Origin: Bacteroidia bacterium | GTDB lineage: Bacteria; Bacteroidota; Bacteroidia; UKL13-3 | Length of the DNA: 64,000 nucleotides | Assembly: GCA_014376805.1 (NCBI GenBank) | Contig: JACMQU010000183.1 | Span: 23,990-87,989 of the forward strand | Direction: 5' to 3' | Part shown: piece after piece, positions 59,201 to 64,000 of the stretch | Layout of the letters: every line of letters begins with the position of its first letter | How positions within the stretch are numbered: position 1 is the first letter of the stretch | The notes under the pieces: model-generated | The model's database searches: none | The model's input: the letters and a program-made list of their open reading frames with translations, nothing else | What the model was told of the DNA's origin: nothing | Translations under genes and position numbers: made by a program

Positions 59201-60040
59201 TACTTTATTAAAACGGGCAGTTCCAATGGGTGTTATGCAAAATCTGAAGTACTTGATATTCTCACCGGTATTACTCCTCCAAAACCTGTTATAAGTAAAA
59301 ACCTTGCTTCCAATTCTTTTTGTGAAGGAAGCAGTTTCAATCTAACTTCAAATGCAGATTTAAATAATCAATGGTTTGTAAATGGTCTTTCACAAACTGG
59401 TCAGACGGCTAAAGTTTTTAGCTTTAGTGATTCGGGTACTTTTAAAGTTCAGGTAGGCGATAAAGGATGTTTTAGTATTTCAGATATTTTACATATTGAT
59501 AAATTACCGCGTCCCATTACTTCTGAAATTAGCGGTGCCAACTGGTCTGTTAGAGATGATACTGCCAGCTTCTCTGTAATTCCGGGTATTAACGGTTCAA
59601 ATTTTAACTGGCTTGTTACTGGAGGTTCTGTTCAGTCAGGTGCAGGTACTAATGGTGTTAATATTAAATTCAACAGTGGTTCAAATGCCGCCGTTAGTGT
59701 TCAGGAAAATACAGTTGGTGGATGCAAAGGGGTACAAAAAACACTCGCTGTTAAATTGGTAAGTACAGGTATTTCAAAAAATACAACATCCATAAATCTG
59801 AACATGTATCCTAACCCGGCCAGTAATATATTAACCTTCGATTTTGAATTATATCAAAAGGGTAATGTACATTTTCAAATATATAATCTCGTGGGTCTGG
59901 ATATGATTTCGGTAACAGGAAATTTTCCATCGGGCGTAAATCAAAAACATATCGATGTTAATAAATTAATCCCGGGATTTTATATGGTAAGTATCAAAAC
60001 CGGCGATAAAATGATTATAAGAAATTTCGTTAAGGAATAA
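56228..60040 (+). CDS. Secreted subtilisin-like (S8) protease with PKD domains and T9SS sorting tail
   Basis: A 1270-residue cargo protein: signal peptide (1-22), S8 catalytic domain (about 100-450) with Asp 126 (GVWDGG), His 153 (SSHATHVTG), oxyanion Asn 265 (AAGNDRG) and Ser 378 (NGTSMATP), a P-domain-like region, a PKD domain (about 590-660), a MAM/CUB-like jelly roll, a second PKD domain, Ig-like repeats, and a Por sorting domain (LNMYPNPASNILTFDFELYQ ... GFYMVSIKTGDK). All catalytic residues are present, so an active extracellular protease is likely. Confidence 0.93.
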   Translation: MKKIAALLLISVLGSGFYANAQNKRKATDASTTADLQLLFSENFRIDQNKIALKAKELNVPVREVLPNGVVREMVSISYTGLPVYIHTNNNLDAAKTLQTNKLWPAGSLGLSLSGQGMTNRLGVWDGGAVLRTHQEFQGRAVQTDGATSLSSHATHVTGTMIAGGVVTNAKGMSYQAPIKCHDWNNDNSEMSSAASVGLLISNHSYAQICGWQYNSGASHWEFWGDQSISATEDYKYGFYDDNSESWDQIAVSYPNYLIFVAAGNDRGAPGTIPSVFYIRNSIGSWVQGSNTNVPATVGPYNSISGGPCNAKNVMTIGAVNKITNGWSKSSDVVMSSFSGWGPTDDGRIKPDVVANGVSVYSSVSSGTTDYDTYNGTSMATPNASGSALLIQQHYNALKGSYMRSATLKGLIIHTADEAGAAFGPDYTYGWGLMNAAKAVQTISDTLKSSIQQKNLINNASYTYTFFSDGITPIRASICWTDLPGNALSPALNPNTKMLINDLDLRIKRNSDNLLYFPYKLNPAIPAAPSTTGDNITDNVEQVYINAPALGTYTITISHKGSLSGGSQPYSLIISGISPKPAARFTVSSKVVCTNKNIQFFDQSSGSSTRMWYFSGGTPAASSQSNPLVTFSLPGIYSVALRISGPNGYDSLYMQDYITVGGLGLPLDETFEPNSLTRDLWTIEKTGNDTSWRYWSIGGTSPGNTAYGINNYDAPSAYHVGRLISPVLDLRGYLNAQVTFQHAYTRYDNTGSDSLIVYVSTNCGNVWTRLLNMGENGTGNYATGPDNTFQSQDAFIPSKSSNWCGGGFGAACKTINLTSYAGNANVMVRFEQRTNNGGNNIFIDNVKITGTLTNPVANFYAFSKTVCAMDDVQILDSSQNNPSQWKWYFTDTDTLTYTARNPNVKFLTPGLKTIILAVKNAVGTDSVLKAGYITVLPSPIQPTLTSSNGNSLCNGDSTTLSTNATSNFTWFRNGIVQSTPGNSIQVKDEATYFIKTGSSNGCYAKSEVLDILTGITPPKPVISKNLASNSFCEGSSFNLTSNADLNNQWFVNGLSQTGQTAKVFSFSDSGTFKVQVGDKGCFSISDILHIDKLPRPITSEISGANWSVRDDTASFSVIPGINGSNFNWLVTGGSVQSGAGTNGVNIKFNSGSNAAVSVQENTVGGCKGVQKTLAVKLVSTGISKNTTSINLNMYPNPASNILTFDFELYQKGNVHFQIYNLVGLDMISVTGNFPSGVNQKHIDVNKLIPGFYMVSIKTGDKMIIRNFVKE

Positions 60041-60059
60041 TATTAAAGTAAACAGGTAT

Positions 60060-60092
60060 TTGCAAAGAATTAATAAGGTTAATTCTTTGCAA
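60060..60092. terminator. Bidirectional hairpin between convergent genes
   Basis: A perfect 14-bp inverted repeat (60060-60073 with 60079-60092, loop TAAGG) lies between the stop of the S8 gene (60040) and the stop of the polyprenyl synthase gene (60104). There is no long T-tract on the plus strand; on the minus strand it overlaps nothing coding. Shared terminator is the simplest reading. Confidence 0.7.
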
Positions 60093-60103
60093 TTGCCTGA
60101 TGC

Positions 60104-61075
60104 TTATTTTTTGCGTTCAATAATAAAAGTTACCAGCTCTTTTAAATAGGGAGTGTACTTGTTTGATCCAACAGTATCAAGAATAGTAAGTGCTTCATTC
60201 TTGTATTGTTGCATAACTTTTTGGGTATAGGCAATGCCATCATGTTCATTCACATATTTTACCACCTCAGCAACTTTTTTTCTATCATTAGAATTGTTTT
60301 TAATAGTATTTATTATTGTTTTTCGCGTTGCTTTATCGGCGTTGTTCAAAGTATAAATAATGGGCAATGTTAATTTTTTTTCTTTCAGGTCAATGCCTGT
60401 TGGTTTGCCAATATCAGCATCGCCATAATCCAGTAAGTCATCCTTCATTTGAAATGCAATCCCAATTTTTTCTCCAAAAAGTCTCATCTGTTCTATCTGT
60501 GCAGAAGTAGCCCCCGAAGAAGCCGCTCCTATAGCACAACAGGAGGCAATAAGAGAAGCAGTTTTTTTGCGAATAATATCATAATAAATCTCTTCCGATA
60601 AATTTAATTTTCGTGTTTTCTCTATCTGTAATAACTCCCCTTCACTCATTTCTTTTACAGCATTGCTTACTATCTCTAATAAATGGTAATCTTTATGCTG
60701 AACCGATAATAACAAGCCGCGTGAAAGTAGATAATCACCTACCAATACGGCAATTTTGTTCTTCCATAAGGCATTAATAGAAAAAAAACCCCTGCGTTCA
60801 TCACTGTCATCCACCACATCATCATGCACAAGCGATGCGGTATGAAGCAATTCTACAAGGCTTGCACCTCTGTATGTTTCATCAGTAATACCATTAAATA
60901 TTTTAGCACAATAAAACACAAAAATAGGACGGATCTGCTTACCTTTTCTTTTAACTATATAGGTCATGATGGTGTCCAGCAATGGAACACTGCTTTTCAT
61001 TGCATCCCTGAATTTGCTTTCAAACAGATTCAGTTCTGTATTAATAGGTGCTTTAATTTCGTCGAGTTTACTCAC
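60104..61075 (-). CDS. Polyprenyl diphosphate synthase
   Basis: A 323-residue trans-prenyltransferase with both aspartate-rich motifs: DDVVDDSDERRG (FARM) and DDLLDYGDADIGKPTGIDLKE (SARM). It extends prenyl diphosphates with isopentenyl diphosphate. The likely product is an octaprenyl-type chain for menaquinone; chain length cannot be read reliably. Residue patterns RGKQIRPIFVFYCA and HTASLVHDD are typical. It converges with the S8 gene. Confidence 0.92.
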   Translation of the reverse strand: MSKLDEIKAPINTELNLFESKFRDAMKSSVPLLDTIMTYIVKRKGKQIRPIFVFYCAKIFNGITDETYRGASLVELLHTASLVHDDVVDDSDERRGFFSINALWKNKIAVLVGDYLLSRGLLLSVQHKDYHLLEIVSNAVKEMSEGELLQIEKTRKLNLSEEIYYDIIRKKTASLIASCCAIGAASSGATSAQIEQMRLFGEKIGIAFQMKDDLLDYGDADIGKPTGIDLKEKKLTLPIIYTLNNADKATRKTIINTIKNNSNDRKKVAEVVKYVNEHDGIAYTQKVMQQYKNEALTILDTVGSNKYTPYLKELVTFIIERKK

Positions 61076-61209
61076 TTGTTATGCAAATAAACATTTTTAA
61101 AAGGTATTATGCTACTTAGTAATTTCCAATGTGGTTATTGGGTTCTATTAAAATATCTTTTAATTAACCATCCTATTTTACTCCATGTAAATTTCTTTCA
61201 TTTTATTCA

Positions 61210-61217
61210 TACCTTTG
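61210..61217 (+). promoter_or_regulatory. -7 promoter box of the 61251 gene
   Basis: TACCTTTG matches TAnnTTTG exactly, 33 bases before the ATG at 61251. No clear TTTG -33 box. The promoter is kept although the gene downstream is interrupted. Confidence 0.45.
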
Positions 61218-61250
61218 TTCATACACTTATTTTAAAAACACTTAAATACA

Positions 61251-61946
61251 ATGAAAAAACTATTACTTGCATTTGCCTTCTTCAGCTCAATTTTTTTAAC
61301 CTAAGCCCAGAACAAAGACATTCAAATTACTCTACTTAAACCAACTAACGGAACTCACCTTATTACCGGGCAGGTGTTTGACATAGAATATGTTATTAAA
61401 AACAATGGCAGTGCTGCCACTAGTTTAACCGATTCTATTATTGTACTATATATCCTTAACTCCAACCAGGTTTTAACTGTTTCAGGTCAATCACCTGTTT
61501 TTTATACCAACAGGGTTTTAAATGTAAACGACACGATTTGGGGTAAATTTAAACTGATACTTAATATTACTGCAGGCGATATTACTGTACCTTTTTGTGT
61601 GAGGGCTTTTGCGCAAACCAACAATCAAACCATTGATCCCAACCAGACAAATAACACCTCATGCAATAACGTATTGTTGCCTGTTAACGAAGTTACTAAA
61701 GCACTCCAAAGTTTAGAGGTTTATCCTAACCCTTCATCTTCTGTTTTAAATATAGCACTTGATTATAAATTCGCTAAACTGATTACAGTTTTAGATTTAA
61801 GTGGAAGGATTGTTGAACAAATTAACATTATAGATAAAAACACCCAAATCAATGTAAGCAATTTAAATACCGGTATTTATTTATACCGCATTATCGATAC
61901 GGAAGGAACTGTAATTAAATCTGGTAAATTTAATGTTAGCAGGTAA
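61251..61946 (+). pseudogene. T9SS cargo gene with an in-frame TAA in the signal peptide
   Basis: From ATG 61251 the frame reads MKKLLLAFAFFSSIFLT, then TAA (61302-61304), then AQNKDIQITLLKPTNG and on without a further stop to 61946. A CARDB-like beta-sandwich (VFDIEYVIKNNGSAATSL) and a Por sorting domain (LEVYPNPSSSVLNIALDYKF ... NTGIYLYRIIDTEG) are intact. Only the one codon breaks it; the stop falls at the -2 position of the signal-peptide cleavage site. It is a recent pseudogene, a sequencing error or a suppressed stop. The gene has its own promoter and terminator. Confidence 0.75.
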
Positions 61947-61965
61947 AATATTTTTTGAATACTAA

Positions 61966-61998
61966 TAAAAAGGCTCCCATATCGGGGGCTTTTTTTTT
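61966..61998 (+). terminator. Rho-independent terminator after the interrupted T9SS gene
   Basis: AAAAAGGCTCCC and GGGGGCTTTTT pair with two G-T wobbles around a 5-base loop, followed by eight T. It starts about 20 bases past the stop codon at 61946. Confidence 0.8.
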
Positions 61999-62110
61999 GG
62001 GGTGGCATCATGCTAAAATATTGGGTGATCCTGGTTCACTATAAAATTAAATCATTTTCACAATTCAATTTATCAATAGTACATTCGCCATTAAATATTT
62101 TATTAAAGTA

Positions 62111-63478
62111 ATGGCCAAAACACAAACAACTTTTTTTTGTAAAAACTGCGGCGCATCTTCTGCTAAATGGGTTGGTAAATGCCCCGGTTGCGGCGAATGG
62201 AATACCTTTGTTGAAGAAGTAATTGTTAAAGATAAACCAGATTTTAAAAATACCTGGAAAAAAGAATCGGGTGCGCGAACAGCTAAACCGGTATTGCTTG
62301 AAGATGTTGAAAAAGGGAATGAGCAACGCATCCCGGTGCAGGATCAGGAACTGGCACGGGTACTTGGCGGTGGACTAGTACCCGGAAGTGTGGTGTTAAT
62401 AGGAGGGGAGCCGGGTATTGGTAAGTCCACCTTATTATTGCAGGTCGCACTTCAGTTTAGTAATAAGCGCGTTCTTTATATAAGTGGTGAAGAAAGTGAA
62501 ACGCAAATAAAAATGCGGGCCGATCGAATTCCATTTACCAATAACAGTTGTTATTTATTTACCGAAACATCCACACAAAAGATTGGCAAAGCATTTAATG
62601 ACCTCGATCCGGATATTGTAATTGTAGATTCTATTCAAACCCTGCAAAGTGATCATATAGATTCAACTGCCGGCAGTATTTCACAAATCAAAGAAACAGC
62701 AGGTGATATGATAAAGTTTGCTAAAGAAACCGGTACTCCTGTTTTTTTAATCGGCCATATTACTAAAGATGGCACACTGGCGGGGCCAAAATTACTTGAG
62801 CATATGGTTGATACGGTTTTGCAGTTTGAAGGCGACAGGCATCACGTGTACCGCATCCTGCGCAGTACAAAGAATCGGTTTGGTTCAACCAATGAGATAG
62901 GTATTTATGAAATGCAACCGGGCGGGCTAAGAGAGGTAAGTAATCCCTCTGAAATTTTAATTTCACAACGCGATCAAGCCTTAAGTGGTGTAGCAATTTC
63001 TGCTACGCTTGAAGGTATGCGTCCTTTGCTTATTGAAACACAAGCTCTCGTAAGTGCAGCGGTTTATGGCACCCCGCAGCGTAATTCTAACGGGTATGAT
63101 GCTAAACGTTTAAATATGCTGCTGGCTATATTGGAGAAAAAATGCGGACTCCGGATGGGCATGCACGATGTATTTGTGAATATTGCCGGAGGCCTTCGGG
63201 TAGAAGATCCCGGTATTGACCTTAGCATTGTTGCCGCTATTGTATCAAGTTATGAAAATGTACCCATAGATAATAAAATATGTTTTGTTGGAGAAGTAGG
63301 ACTGAGTGGTGAAATCCGCGCAGTAAGCCGTATTGAACAACGAATCAGTGAAGCCGGTAAGCTGGGCTTTAAAACAGTTTATTTATCTAAGTTTAATAAA
63401 TTGCCTGAAAATAAATCGGGTTTAACTATAGTTGAAGTATCGAAATTAGATGAATTACTGAGTTTTCTTTTTGGGTAA
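62111..63478 (+). CDS. radA: DNA repair protein RadA (Sms)
   Basis: A 455-residue protein: N-terminal C4 zinc finger (CKNCGASSAKWVGKCPGCGEW), RecA-like ATPase with Walker A GEPGIGKST and the RadA-specific KNRFG motif (STKNRFGSTNEIG), and a C-terminal Lon-protease-like domain (about 300-455). RadA is a hexameric helicase that helps branch migration in recombinational repair. The gene at 63507 follows after 28 bases on the same strand. Confidence 0.95.
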   Translation: MAKTQTTFFCKNCGASSAKWVGKCPGCGEWNTFVEEVIVKDKPDFKNTWKKESGARTAKPVLLEDVEKGNEQRIPVQDQELARVLGGGLVPGSVVLIGGEPGIGKSTLLLQVALQFSNKRVLYISGEESETQIKMRADRIPFTNNSCYLFTETSTQKIGKAFNDLDPDIVIVDSIQTLQSDHIDSTAGSISQIKETAGDMIKFAKETGTPVFLIGHITKDGTLAGPKLLEHMVDTVLQFEGDRHHVYRILRSTKNRFGSTNEIGIYEMQPGGLREVSNPSEILISQRDQALSGVAISATLEGMRPLLIETQALVSAAVYGTPQRNSNGYDAKRLNMLLAILEKKCGLRMGMHDVFVNIAGGLRVEDPGIDLSIVAAIVSSYENVPIDNKICFVGEVGLSGEIRAVSRIEQRISEAGKLGFKTVYLSKFNKLPENKSGLTIVEVSKLDELLSFLFG

Positions 63479-63506
63479 ACTCACGCTTAATTGTACATTG
63501 CCAACA

Positions 63507-64000
63507 ATGAAAATAGCCAAGCAATATCAAAAGGAAGTATTTTGCCTGGAAGGTGACTGGAACCGCAATCTTAAAAAACAAACAAGTATTAGTGCGGCGC
63601 TCATGTTTCTTAAACAGAATCGTAAAATCGACTTCATACACCGCAATTGTGGAACGCGTGAAAATCTTGCACATTACTTGCATCAATGGCAAATGAAAAG
63701 ATACGAAAGATATTCTATTTTATACCTCGCTTTTCATGGCAGACCCCAGGAAATATTAATTAACAAAACACCGGTTAACCTTGATGAACTTGCAGAAATG
63801 TTGGGCGAAAAATGCCAGAACCGCATCATTCATTTTGGAAGCTGCCTTACCCTTAATACCGATATCAGACATGTAAAAAGGTTTCTGCGAAAAACAAAAG
63901 CACTTTGTGTTTGCGGCTTTGGTAAAGAAATAAAATTTGTAGAAAGTTCTGTTTTTGATATTCTTTTGATAGACCTCTTCCAGGAGTTTTTAGATGTAAC
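63507..64000 (+). CDS. Partial protein with a caspase/CHAT-like His-Cys pair, runs off the window
   Basis: At least 164 codons from ATG 63507 to the window end, without a stop. There is no signal peptide. An N-terminal segment EVFCLEGDWN is followed by helices and the motif pair ILYLAFHG and RIIHFGSC, about 40 residues apart, each at the end of a predicted strand. This is the His/Cys layout of clan CD peptidases (CHAT, caspase-like), as in DUF6642-type proteins; that family assignment is from memory and not certain. It may be co-transcribed with radA (28-base gap). Confidence 0.6.
   Translation, partial: MKIAKQYQKEVFCLEGDWNRNLKKQTSISAALMFLKQNRKIDFIHRNCGTRENLAHYLHQWQMKRYERYSILYLAFHGRPQEILINKTPVNLDELAEMLGEKCQNRIIHFGSCLTLNTDIRHVKRFLRKTKALCVCGFGKEIKFVESSVFDILLIDLFQEFLDV

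Noticed and set aside
1..64000. CRISPR arrays, rRNA, tRNA genes, intact transposases, restriction-modification or toxin-antitoxin pairs
   Set aside because: None recognised on reading the sequence; tRNA detection by eye is unreliable, so a tRNAscan-type search should confirm the absence.

Overview
The window is AT-rich chromosomal DNA of a member of the Bacteroidota, probably a gliding or T9SS-secreting lineage of the Cytophagales/Sphingobacteriales/Chitinophagales type; genus cannot be fixed from the sequence alone. The signs are a 287-residue primary sigma factor without region 1.1, promoters of the TTTG-N17-21-TAnnTTTG kind, a GldH gliding lipoprotein, at least six proteins or fragments ending in a YPNP-type Por/T9SS sorting domain, and PurS, RicT (PSP1) and GH3-type genes typical of the phylum. 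No rRNA, tRNA, CRISPR array, intact transposase or prophage was recognised.

Layout. 1-6 kb: end of tatC, a small lipoprotein, rpiB-meaB-FMN reductase, then gldH-ricT-holB on the minus strand. 6-8.5 kb: poor coding density, with a 5'-damaged Asp-box-repeat T9SS cargo gene, three 24-bp repeats and a perfect 21-bp hairpin. 8.5-19 kb: comM, an MsbA-like ABC exporter, feoAB, rpoD, a TPR/T9SS protein and two envelope proteins. 19.4-30.1 kb: a complete kdp K+-uptake locus. Its order in transcription is NtrC-type regulator, [sigma-54 promoter], 138-aa protein, a 28-aa peptide, kdpF, kdpA, kdpB, kdpC, a porin, a KdpD N-terminal sensor and a separate histidine kinase. 30-38.6 kb: spmAB fusion, ldcA, a mannose-1-phosphate guanylyltransferase gene, recQ and kup, the second K+ transporter. 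38.7-47.5 kb: an accessory island of tandem, partly broken paralogues. It holds three T9SS cargo proteins with a BIG2 domain, two of them frameshifted. Two of the three are followed by a gene sharing a short conserved N-terminus (one is a beta-helix protein, one a frameshifted short ORF). An orphan sorting-domain fragment and a broken secreted-protein gene complete it. 47.7-64 kb: methyltransferase, guaB, an MltD-like transglycosylase, a GH3 enzyme, M28 peptidase, purS, pssA, a 1270-residue S8 protease with T9SS domain, polyprenyl synthase, a T9SS cargo gene interrupted by one in-frame stop, radA, and the start of a His/Cys-dyad (CHAT/caspase-like) protein running off the end.

How they work together. 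The best-supported circuit is potassium: Kdp (high affinity) appears to be driven by sigma-54 and an NtrC-family activator rather than the classical KdpE, with KdpD split over two genes, and a low-affinity Kup lies 8 kb away. TatC, GldH, OM barrels, a porin, lipoproteins and many T9SS clients describe an envelope-focused region. The 38.7-47.5 kb island is the strongest candidate for something undescribed.
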